DNA of 8,031 bases. It comes from Bradyrhizobiaceae bacterium. Its GTDB lineage: Bacteria > Pseudomonadota > Alphaproteobacteria > Rhizobiales > Xanthobacteraceae. The position numbers were made by a program, and so were the translations under genes. This document shows, in pieces, positions 1-5,597 of this stretch (its first letter is position 1; each line of letters starts with the position of its first letter). Location: NCBI GenBank assembly GCA_016793685.1, contig JAEULX010000100.1, forward strand, positions 1-8,031. Direction: 5' to 3'. The notes under the pieces are model-generated. The model did no database searches and was not told the DNA's origin. It was given only the letters and a program-made list of their open reading frames with translations.

Positions 1-97
1 CGCGCGGCACGAGGGCGTCGGGCGCCGGCAGGAAATCGGCGATCACCCGCACCGCGCCGATCTCGCCCGCCGTGTACTTAACGGTTTTGTCGGTCAT
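1..97 (-). CDS. CopG/BrnA-like antitoxin of a BrnT toxin (partial, 5' end only)
   Basis: Reading leftward from the ATG at 97 gives 32 codons before the window edge, starting MTDKTVKYTAGEIG and continuing to a DFLPAPDALVPR segment. The pattern of a KYT-x-GEIG start followed by a DFLP-x-P segment is familiar from the small CopG/ribbon-helix-helix antitoxins encoded directly after BrnT-type toxins. Such antitoxins bind the toxin and repress the shared promoter. The ATG lies inside the last codons of the upstream toxin gene (20-bp overlap). It is preceded by a good Shine-Dalgarno stretch (AAAGGAAAG, about 7 nt away), so translational coupling is likely. The DNA-binding part lies outside the window, so the antitoxin class rests on the N-terminus and on context. 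Confidence 0.72.
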   Translation of the reverse strand, partial: MTDKTVKYTAGEIGAVRVIADFLPAPDALVPR

Positions 98-362
98 AGA
101 TTTTCTTTCCTTTGCGCCAATAGCCCGCCCCGAAAATGCGAATGCGGCCGTTGCGCCATGTGAAGCGAACCGTCATCACGCCGCCGTCCACCCAGCCGAA
201 GCAAAAATAGCGCTGCTCCGCTCCGCCATGGCTCAAATCCTCGGCGATCACACGGCGCGGATCGAAGAAGGCGCGTTGGGCCTGCGCGAACGACACTCCA
301 TGTTTCGCCCGATTGGAACGGTCCTTGGCCGTATCCCATTCAAAGCTCGGCTCCGTGTTCAT
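78..362 (-). CDS. brnT: BrnT family type II toxin (ribonuclease)
   Basis: This 94-residue protein has the classic BrnT/DUF497 layout. The N-terminal F-E-W-D-x-A-K followed by N-R-A-K-H-G-V-S-F occupies residues 7-25. An acidic/aromatic mid-part (AFFDPRRVIAEDLSHGG, 31-47) follows, then strands YFCFGWVDGG and TVRFTWRNGRIRIFGAGYWRKGKKIYD at 52-90. BrnT proteins are RelE-fold RNases neutralised by a BrnA antitoxin. The C-terminal GAGYWRKGKKIY form, rather than the commoner ISAR-type ending, is what I associate with partners carrying the KYTxGEIG start, which is the partner found here. The ATG at 362 has no clear Shine-Dalgarno and sits on an inverted repeat (362-379), so initiation may be leaderless-like or tightly autoregulated. 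Length is normal for the family and no lesion is seen. Confidence 0.88.
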   Translation of the reverse strand: MNTEPSFEWDTAKDRSNRAKHGVSFAQAQRAFFDPRRVIAEDLSHGGAEQRYFCFGWVDGGVMTVRFTWRNGRIRIFGAGYWRKGKKIYDRQNR

Positions 363-388
363 ATGGCTATTTTGCCATAAAAATATAC
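362..388 (-). promoter_or_regulatory. Candidate autoregulatory operator/-10 of the toxin-antitoxin pair
   Basis: The arms TATGGC (362-367) and GCCATA (374-379) form a perfect 6-bp inverted repeat around TATTTT, touching the toxin start codon. Just upstream on the minus strand is a TATATT hexamer (about 383-388) that could be a -10 box. No convincing -35 is present at standard spacing. Ribbon-helix-helix antitoxins commonly bind short palindromes at this position, so the reading is by analogy and by location. Confidence 0.35.
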
Positions 389-456
389 GGCTTCAACGGT
401 CCCGGCTCCATGCCACACTGCAATCCCCCTCTCCCGCCACACTGCCGCCCTAATAC

Positions 457-470
457 AGGAACATATTCCT
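457..470. repeat. Short inverted repeat AGGAA-CATA-TTCCT
   Basis: Perfect 5-bp arms flank a 4-nt spacer. The site lies immediately before the start of the long structured GC-rich region, with few other features nearby. It could be a protein-binding site or mark the edge of the repeat element. The sequence alone does not decide between these. Confidence 0.3.
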
Positions 471-479
471 AGTCAGTCC

Positions 480-990
480 GTCCCCACTGCGAGGGGCGTT
501 TCGCGAGCGTCACGAGGCGCGGGACGGGCGGCGGTGGCCGATGCGGGGCGCGTAACGCCCGCACTGCATCGGCGGCCCAAGTCGCATGGCTCTGGCGCGC
601 CTTTCCGCGCACCACTTGGCTTCCACTGGCGGCGGCGCCGGACGTGGTCAGAACGTCGGCAGGCGTCGTTTGGGGCCCATGAGCGGTCGATATTAACGGT
701 CAGTCCACCGGGGGGCATGCGGAGCAAGCCTACAAACACCGCGCGCGGGACGCCGGTCGCAACCGGCAAATCCTGCGGCGAGTTTCGCCTGTGTGCATTA
801 CCAACAACCGCACACAGGGCTGCGGGGCTGTCGGCCCCGGCATTCCGCGCGCCCTCGCATTGGCGGGGATGCCTGCGGCACAGCTCGGGCGCGAAAAACG
901 CGCCGCGAGAACGATGCCGGCTGACATTTCGGGCCGCGCGAATGCGGGCTGCGCCGGCTCCGCGCTTCGGCTATGATGCGGGCAAATCAT
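480..990. repeat. Long structured GC-rich intergenic element, probably a dispersed repeat
   Basis: This stretch has no credible gene but is full of hairpins. CCGATGC 538-544 pairs with GCATCGG 566-572, with inner GGGCG 546-550 / CGCCC 556-560. CCTGTGTGC 788-796 pairs with GCACACAGG 810-818 (13-nt loop). CGGGGC 823-828 pairs with GCCCCG 834-839. CGCGCCC 848-854 pairs with GGGCGCG 887-893, which competes with GGCGCG 888-893 / CGCGCC 899-904 around AAAAA. From memory, very similar text with variable loops recurs between genes in Bradyrhizobium and Rhodopseudomonas-type genomes. That recollection is not verified here. Open frames crossing it give Arg/Ala/Pro-rich low-complexity translations without a ribosome site and are taken as artefacts of GC content. 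Boundaries are approximate. Confidence 0.5.
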
Positions 991-1016
991 TTCCCCGAAG
1001 AAGAAGAACAAACCTC

Positions 1017-1745
1017 ATGAACATCTTCATCCTCACCGGCGCGGGCATCTCCGCCGAAAGCGGCCTCGGCACGTTTCGCGACAAGGACGGCGTCTGGGCC
1101 AAGTTCGATCCGATGAAGCTTGCGACCCCGCAGGGCTTCCGGCGCGCGCCCGCCGACGTGCACCACTTCTACAACCTGCGCCGGCGCGACCTGAAAACCG
1201 CGCAGCCGAACGAAGCGCATCGCGCGCTCGGCCGGCTCGAGGCGGGGCTCGCCAAGCGCGGCGGCGAGTTGTTCCTGTGCACGCAGAACATCGACGACCT
1301 GCACGAGCGCGGCGGCGTGAGCCGCGTCGTCCACATGCACGGCGAACTGCTCAAGGCGCGCTGCAACCACTGCGGCCTGGTGACGGAGTGGCGCGAGGAC
1401 CTCGCGGTCGACCTCCCCTGCCCGGACTGCAGCCGCGCCGGCGGCATGCGCCCGCATGTCGTCTGGTTCGAGGAAATGCCGCTGTACATGGACGAGATCT
1501 TCGACGCGCTGGTCGCCGCCGACCTGTTCGTGTCGATCGGCACCTCCGGCGCGGTCTATCCCGCCGCCGGCTTCGTGCAGACCGCGCGCAGCGCCGGCAT
1601 CCGCACCTGCGAGATCAATCTCGATCCCTCGGAGAACGCCCACGCGTTCGACGAGCGCCGCTATGGCCCTGCGAGCGAACTCGTGCCCGCCTGGGTCGAC
1701 GAAATCCTGGCCGGCGAGATCAAGATCACGCGGCGGCGGGCCTGA
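1017..1745 (+). CDS. cobB: NAD-dependent protein deacylase, CobB/SIRT5 type sirtuin
   Basis: This 242-residue protein aligns by eye along its whole length with E. coli CobB. It removes acetyl and probably succinyl groups from lysines, using NAD+ and releasing nicotinamide and O-acyl-ADP-ribose in the cytoplasm. Visible motifs are GAGISAESGLGTFRD (8-22, NAD site), TQNID (89-93), catalytic H108 in HMHGE, GTS (175-177) and NLDPS (201-205). Four zinc cysteines are intact: C116, C119, C135 and C138. FYNLRRR (51-57) supplies the Tyr52-x-x-Arg55 pair that marks class III sirtuins able to bind acidic acyl groups. The frame is open upstream to 534, but family homology begins exactly at the ATG at 1017, so I start there. 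The Shine-Dalgarno is weak (GAAGAAGAAG). An HD hydrolase gene follows after 37 bp on the same strand, so the two are probably co-transcribed. Confidence 0.93.
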   Translation: MNIFILTGAGISAESGLGTFRDKDGVWAKFDPMKLATPQGFRRAPADVHHFYNLRRRDLKTAQPNEAHRALGRLEAGLAKRGGELFLCTQNIDDLHERGGVSRVVHMHGELLKARCNHCGLVTEWREDLAVDLPCPDCSRAGGMRPHVVWFEEMPLYMDEIFDALVAADLFVSIGTSGAVYPAAGFVQTARSAGIRTCEINLDPSENAHAFDERRYGPASELVPAWVDEILAGEIKITRRRA

Positions 1746-1782
1746 CCGGTCGGGCGGACAGCAAGACGAGGGCGCGCGGACC

Positions 1783-2214
1783 GTGAGCACTCTGGAACGG
1801 GCAATCGCAATCGCCGCGGAAGCGCATGCCGGCCAGGTGGACAAGGCGGGCGCCCCCTACGTGCTGCATCCGCTGCGCATGATGTTGCAGCTGTCGTCGA
1901 CCGACGAGCGCATCGTCGCCGTCCTGCATGACGTCTGCGAGGATTGCCCCGGGTGGACGTTCGACCGGCTTCGCGGCGAGGGCTTTCCGCCGCACATCAT
2001 CGAGGCGCTCGGGTCGGTCACCAAGCGCGATGGCGAGGATTACGAGGCGTTTGTGCGCCGCGCCGCCGCCAACCCGCTCGGCCGATCGGTCAAACTTGCC
2101 GACTTGCGCGACAACAGCGATTTGTCGCGGATCGCCTCGCCGTCCGACAACGATCTGAGACGCCTGGAAAAGTACCGCCGCGCCATCGCCCTCATCGAGC
2201 GCCTGCAATCCTGA
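1783..2214 (+). CDS. Small RelA/SpoT-type HD domain phosphohydrolase (MESH1-like)
   Basis: This is a single-domain protein of 143 residues. The order of motifs matches the hydrolase half of Rel/SpoT: HAGQ (15-18), KAGAPYVLHP (21-30; compare K-S-G-E-P-Y-I-x-H-P), LHDVCED (48-54; the HD-x-x-ED box) and KLADLRDN (104-111). Predicted metal ligands are H29, H49-D50 and D107, with E53/D54 as the catalytic acidic pair. There is no synthetase or TGS/ACT domain, so the frequent label GTP pyrophosphokinase would mislead. Hydrolysis of (p)ppGpp or another nucleotide 3'-pyrophosphate is inferred from the family, not shown. The GTG at 1783 is chosen because family homology (STLERAIAIAAEAHAGQ) starts there and GAGG lies about 11 nt upstream. 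It follows the sirtuin gene by 37 bp and converges with the dehydrogenase gene, with 69 bp between their ends. Confidence 0.85.
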   Translation: MSTLERAIAIAAEAHAGQVDKAGAPYVLHPLRMMLQLSSTDERIVAVLHDVCEDCPGWTFDRLRGEGFPPHIIEALGSVTKRDGEDYEAFVRRAAANPLGRSVKLADLRDNSDLSRIASPSDNDLRRLEKYRRAIALIERLQS

Positions 2215-2283
2215 ACCGAAGCCGGGCGGGCGGCGACAGCGCTGGACGCCAAGATCGGGCGCAGGGCATGCGCCGCGCCCGCA

Positions 2284-3393
2284 TCAGAACACGACGACGC
2301 CGCGGATATTCTTGCCGGCCTCGAGGTCGGCGTAGCCGTGATTGATCTCTTCGAGCGCGTAGGTGCGCGTGATCAGCTCCTTCAGCTTCAGGTCGCCCTT
2401 GCGATAGAGCCGGAGCAGGTCGGGGATTTGCATGCGCGGGCTGGCAAAGCCGTAGACCGCGCCCATGATCGCCTTCTGGGTGACGAAGAGTTCGAGCGGC
2501 GGAATCTTGATGTCGGTCACCGTGTCCGGGGTAAGCGCGGTGATCACCACATTGCCGGCCTTGGCGGTGGCGCGAAACGCCGGCAGCAGAGTCGCCGGCG
2601 GGTCGATGCACACGAACGCGTGGTCGACGCCGACCCCGTCGGTCAGGGCGAGCACTTCGCTGGTGAGGGCCGCGCCTTCCGCATTGACGGCGTGGGTGGC
2701 GCCGAAGCCGCGCGCCCAGGCAAGCTTCGCCGGCACGAGATCGGCGGCAATGATCATCGACGCGCCGGCCAGCCGCGCCCCCTGCACCACGTTCATGCCG
2801 TCGCCGCCGCAGCCGACCACGAGCACGCGCTCGCCCGGCCTCACCCGGGCGCGGTGGCGCGCGGCGCCCACGCCCGCCGGCACGCCGCAGGCGACCAGCG
2901 CCGCGAGATCGAACGGGATGTCGGGATCGACCACCACGACGGACGCCTGATCGACCACCGTGCGCTCGCTGAACGCGCCGATCATGCAGAACGCCCCGAC
3001 CGCGCGGCCGTCGAGGTCGCGCCGGCGATAGCTGCCGTCGAGCTGCGGCCCCTGGGTGATGCGCGGCCCCTCCGCGCAGAGATGATGCAAGCCGCGCCGG
3101 CACCAGCGGCAGCGGCCGCAACCGGGAATGAAGGTCAGCACCACATGGTCGCCGACGCCGATGCCCAAGACCTGCGTACCGACATTCTCGACCACGCCGG
3201 CCGCCTCGTGGCCGAGCACCATCGGCTGCATGGCGACCCGCCGCTCCCCGCGCATCACGTGGTAGTCGGTGCGGCAGAGGCCGACCGCGGCGATCCGCAC
3301 CAGCACCTCGGTCGGACCCGGCGCGTCGAGCGCGATACGCTCGATCGTGAGCGGAGCCCCGGGGGTGCGAAACACGGCGGCCATCGAGAACAT
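2284..3393 (-). CDS. Zinc-dependent alcohol dehydrogenase, class III-like / NDMA-dependent subgroup
   Basis: This is a 369-residue medium-chain dehydrogenase, full length for the family. The GroES-like N-terminal domain carries catalytic zinc ligands C40 (GLCRTDYH), H62 (GHEAAG) and C169 (VACGVPAG). The structural zinc lobe is C92-x2-C95-x2-C98-x7-C106. The Rossmann part has a GCGGDG turn (194-199) where most relatives have GVGGVG, followed by QGARLAGA and an acidic residue at D218, which favours NAD(H) over NADP(H). The pattern FIPGCGRC, DGSYRRR and LVACGV resembles the NDMA-dependent/Rxyl_3153 group with tightly bound cofactor. That placement is tentative and the substrate is unknown. The ATG at 3393 has GGGAG 11 nt upstream. 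An alternative ATG lies three codons in. It is transcribed divergently from the XdhC pair, with 120 bp between the starts. Confidence 0.88.
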   Translation of the reverse strand: MFSMAAVFRTPGAPLTIERIALDAPGPTEVLVRIAAVGLCRTDYHVMRGERRVAMQPMVLGHEAAGVVENVGTQVLGIGVGDHVVLTFIPGCGRCRWCRRGLHHLCAEGPRITQGPQLDGSYRRRDLDGRAVGAFCMIGAFSERTVVDQASVVVVDPDIPFDLAALVACGVPAGVGAARHRARVRPGERVLVVGCGGDGMNVVQGARLAGASMIIAADLVPAKLAWARGFGATHAVNAEGAALTSEVLALTDGVGVDHAFVCIDPPATLLPAFRATAKAGNVVITALTPDTVTDIKIPPLELFVTQKAIMGAVYGFASPRMQIPDLLRLYRKGDLKLKELITRTYALEEINHGYADLEAGKNIRGVVVF

Positions 3394-3513
3394 GCGCGGC
3401 GATACTCCCGAGACGCGAGTCTATCCCGCGCGAGGGCAATCCGTATAGGACGCCGCTGGTTTTCGGGCTAGAGATGACCAGATCAAGGCGTAAGCAGATA
3501 AAGGCGACTGACA

Positions 3514-3837
3514 ATGTTTGCGCGTGACGAAGACATCCTCAAGGCCGCCGAGGACTGGCGGCGCGACGGCAAGGGCGTGGCGCTTGCAACCGTCGTGGAG
3601 ACCTGGGGCTCGGCGCCGCGACCGATCGGCGCGAACCTCGTGATCGACGAGGCGGGCAATTTTCTCGGCTCGGTGTCGGGCGGCTGCGTCGAAGGCGCGG
3701 TGGTGGCCGAAGCGCTCGACGTAATCGAGAGCGGGCAACCGAAGCTGCTCGAATTCGGCGTCGCCGACGAAGCCGCATGGAAGGTCGGCCTGTCCTGCGG
3801 CGGCACCATCCGCGTCTATGTGGAGAAGGTCGAGTGA
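3514..3837 (+). CDS. XdhC/CoxI family protein, N-terminal domain only
   Basis: This 107-residue protein corresponds to the first domain of XdhC/CoxI maturation factors. Signature blocks are TWGSAPRPIGA (30-40), GSVSGGCVEG (52-61) and GLSCGGTIRVYVE (92-104). XdhC binds molybdenum cofactor and promotes its sulfuration and insertion into xanthine dehydrogenase or CO-dehydrogenase-type enzymes. The conserved Cys in SGGCVEG and GLSCGG are both present. The start ATG at 3514 is preceded by AAGG about 9 nt away. The gene ends 16 bp before the start of the second XdhC gene, and together the two supply what larger XdhC proteins carry in one chain. No molybdenum hydroxylase subunit gene is in the window, so the client enzyme is unknown. 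Confidence 0.87.
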   Translation: MFARDEDILKAAEDWRRDGKGVALATVVETWGSAPRPIGANLVIDEAGNFLGSVSGGCVEGAVVAEALDVIESGQPKLLEFGVADEAAWKVGLSCGGTIRVYVEKVE

Positions 3838-3853
3838 GCGAAAGACCGAACCC

Positions 3854-4561
3854 GTGAAACTCGACATACTTCATGCCCTCAACGCGGAACGCGCAGCGCG
3901 GCGCGCCGCCGTCGTCGTCACCGATATTGCGAGCGGGGAGCAGCGCTTCGTGCCTGCGGCCGCCATCGCCGCCGACCCCTTGCGCGATGTTCTCGAATCC
4001 CGGCTCCGCACCGGCAAGAGCGGCATGGCGGATACGCCGTCCGGCCGCGTCTTCCTCACCGTCTATGTGCCGCCGCCCAAGCTGGTGATCACCGGGGCCG
4101 TGCATATCAGCCAGGCGCTCGCCCCCATGGCGCTCCTGCTCGGCTACGACGTGACCATCGTCGATCCGCGCACGGCCTTTGCGAGCGCCGAGCGCTTTCC
4201 CGATGTGCGGGTCATCGCCGAATGGCCGGACACCGCGCTGCCGCCGCTCGGCATCGACCGGTACACCGCGTTCGCCGCCCTCACCCATGATCCGAAGATC
4301 GACGAGCCCGGCCTCATCCATGCCCTCGCGCGCGGCTGCTTCTATGTGGGCGCGCTCGGCTCGCGCAAGACGCATGCGCGCAGGGTCGAGCGGCTGACGG
4401 CGCACGGCGTGAGCTCAGCCGACATTGCCCGCATCCACGCGCCGATCGGCCTTCCCATCGGGGCGGTGTCGCCGCCGGAGATCGCCGTATCGATTCTGGG
4501 CGAGATCACCGCGCGCCTGCGGCTGCCGGCGGAAAAGGCCGCAACGCCCGTCGACGCCTGA
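3854..4561 (+). CDS. XdhC family protein with C-terminal Rossmann domain
   Basis: This 235-residue protein has a reduced first region (residues 1-75, ending RVFLTVYVPPP). A clear XdhC_C Rossmann domain follows: KLVITGAVHISQALAPMA (76-93), DVTIVDPRTAFA (99-110), ERFPDV (113-118), ALTHDPKID (142-150), CFYVGALGSRKTHARR (162-177) and IHAPIGLPIGAVSPPEIAVSILGEI (194-218). This is the form usual in alphaproteobacteria, where it accompanies a separate short XdhC protein. Its role is molybdenum cofactor handling for a hydroxylase made elsewhere. I choose the GTG at 3854. The in-frame ATG at 3818 lies inside the previous gene and lacks a ribosome site, and family homology starts at KLDILHALNAERAARRAAVVV. 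The ribosome site for the GTG is also weak, so coupling to the upstream gene is likely. Confidence 0.87.
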   Translation: MKLDILHALNAERAARRAAVVVTDIASGEQRFVPAAAIAADPLRDVLESRLRTGKSGMADTPSGRVFLTVYVPPPKLVITGAVHISQALAPMALLLGYDVTIVDPRTAFASAERFPDVRVIAEWPDTALPPLGIDRYTAFAALTHDPKIDEPGLIHALARGCFYVGALGSRKTHARRVERLTAHGVSSADIARIHAPIGLPIGAVSPPEIAVSILGEITARLRLPAEKAATPVDA

Positions 4562-4814
4562 TGCGCAGCCGACACGATTCGGGCGGCGCGATTCGGGCGG
4601 CGCGCGCGCCACCGCGGCCTTTTTCGAATAACGCGCACGATCCGATTAAAATCTTTCGCTTGCTTGTTTAACAACAAAAAAAACTTGCCATCGCCGTCGC
4701 ATTGAAGTCGTAATTGATCGCTGCAATGTAAAACCATTCCGCGGTGCAGTTTTATTTGTGCGCCGCATCAAGCAAAGCTCCTTTGACGCGACGCCCCATA
4801 ATTCGAGTAAGTGC
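4562..4814. other. Intergenic region with tandem duplication, AT-rich patch and possible promoter
   Basis: This 253-bp gap has two unlike halves. The first is very GC-rich and contains a 14-bp perfect tandem duplication (listed separately). The second, about 4622-4760, is clearly AT-rich for this genome, with an A-run at 4676-4683. One candidate promoter for the downstream GST gene is TTGAAG (4702-4707), 17 nt, then AATGTA (4725-4730). The -10 is poor, so this is only a suggestion. No hairpin with a U-run was found that would terminate the XdhC transcript. Confidence 0.3.
4575..4602. repeat. Perfect 14-bp tandem duplication (2 copies)
   Basis: CGATTCGGGCGGCG occurs twice back to back (4575-4588 and 4589-4602), 14 bp after the XdhC stop codon, and continues into an alternating GC run. 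It reads as a slippage or duplication product with no evident function. Confidence 0.75.
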
Positions 4815-5447
4815 ATGTATACGCTGTATTCGATGCAACGATCGGGCAATTGCTACAAGGTCCGGCTGGCCCTCACGCAGCTGCGCATCCCGTTCCGCCT
4901 TGTCGAAGTCGATATTCTCAAAGGCGAGAACCGCACGCCCGAATTTCGCGAGAAGAACCCAAGCGGCCGGGTGCCGTTGCTCGAGGTCGCGCCAAGCCGC
5001 TATCTGCCCGAGTCGAACGCCATTCTGTGGCACATCGCGCGCGGCACGCCGCTTGCGCCGGCGGACCCCTTCGACTGCGCCGAGGCGCTGCGCTGGATGT
5101 TCTTCGAACAGAACAGCATCGAGCCGACCATCGGCGCCGCTTATTTCTGGCTCTCGCTCGTGCGCGGCGGGCGCGAACTCAAGGTGCACGCGATCGAGGC
5201 CTGGAGCGAGGCGGGGTATCAGGCGCTCGGCGTCATGGAAGAGCATCTCGAGACGCACCGCTTCTTCGCGGCCGACCGCTACACCATCGCCGACATCGCG
5301 CTTTATGCCTACACGCACATCGCCAACACCGGCGATTTCGATCTCACCGGATTCCCGGCGATCCGCGCCTGGCTCAAGCGCGTGGCCGACCAGCCGCGGC
5401 ATGTCGGTATGGCGTGGAGCCCGGCGCCGCTCGCGCTCGCCGAGTAA
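4815..5447 (+). CDS. Glutathione S-transferase family protein
   Basis: This 210-residue protein has typical GST length and layout. The thioredoxin-like N-terminal domain starts MYTLYSMQRSGNCYKVRLAL, with Ser10 and Cys13 as candidates for the residue facing glutathione. It continues with EVDILKGENRTPEF (31-44), the cis-proline strand at V53-P54 and the glutathione-binding E66-S67 (LPESNAI). The helical C-terminal domain contains the N-capping motif TIADIALYAYTH (157-168). It would conjugate glutathione to electrophiles or reduce disulfides in the cytoplasm; the substrate is not predictable. The frame is open to 4758, but the ATG at 4815 is where homology begins; the site in front of it (GAGTAAG) is modest. 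It ends before a strong bidirectional terminator, so the unit is probably monocistronic. Confidence 0.9.
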   Translation: MYTLYSMQRSGNCYKVRLALTQLRIPFRLVEVDILKGENRTPEFREKNPSGRVPLLEVAPSRYLPESNAILWHIARGTPLAPADPFDCAEALRWMFFEQNSIEPTIGAAYFWLSLVRGGRELKVHAIEAWSEAGYQALGVMEEHLETHRFFAADRYTIADIALYAYTHIANTGDFDLTGFPAIRAWLKRVADQPRHVGMAWSPAPLALAE

Positions 5448-5525
5448 GCGCTTTCCAGGCGAAGCATCGCCTCGGGTTCGCTTCCGCGGCTGGATTCGTT
5501 TGCCGCAGAAAATGCGATCCTTCAG

Positions 5526-5571
5526 AAAAAAACGGAGCGAACTCCGTACCGGAATTCGCTCCGACTTTTTT
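5526..5571. terminator. Strong bidirectional rho-independent terminator
   Basis: The arms 5533-5546 (CGGAGCGAACTCCG) and 5550-5563 (CGGAATTCGCTCCG) pair at 13 of 14 positions, with one C/A mismatch, around a 3-nt loop (TAC). Seven A residues (5526-5532) precede the stem and six T residues (5566-5571) follow it. It can therefore stop transcription on either strand. It lies between the convergent GST gene (plus, ends 5447) and the exported-protein gene (minus, ends 5598) and probably serves both. Confidence 0.9.
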
Positions 5572-5597
5572 GCGCCTGATCGCGCGCCTATCGGCGC

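Noticed and set aside
730..1011. Minus-strand frame across the structured element
   Set aside because: No ribosome site, no recognisable protein pattern; the composition fits a shadow of the GC-rich repeat.
534..1016. In-frame N-terminal extension of the sirtuin by about 161 codons
   Set aside because: The extension is Arg/Ala/Pro-rich low complexity over a hairpin-filled region. CobB homology starts exactly at 1017, and the frame is open only because the DNA is GC-rich.
987..1844. Long antisense frame opposite the sirtuin gene
   Set aside because: It is the mirror of a well-supported gene and its translation is Ala/Arg/Val-rich without any motif.
2215..2283. Terminator between the HD gene and the dehydrogenase gene
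   Set aside because: A GC-rich partial dyad is present near 2258-2281 but there is no T-run on either strand and the arms are imperfect.
2338..3471. 377-codon plus-strand frame opposite the alcohol dehydrogenase
   Set aside because: His/Ala/Arg-rich antisense shadow of a gene with complete zinc and Rossmann motifs.
3818..3853. Upstream ATG start for the second XdhC gene
   Set aside because: It lies inside the first XdhC gene with no ribosome site, and family homology begins at the GTG at 3854.
3539..4405. 288-codon minus-strand frame across both XdhC genes
   Set aside because: Antisense shadow; the plus-strand genes have clear family signatures throughout.
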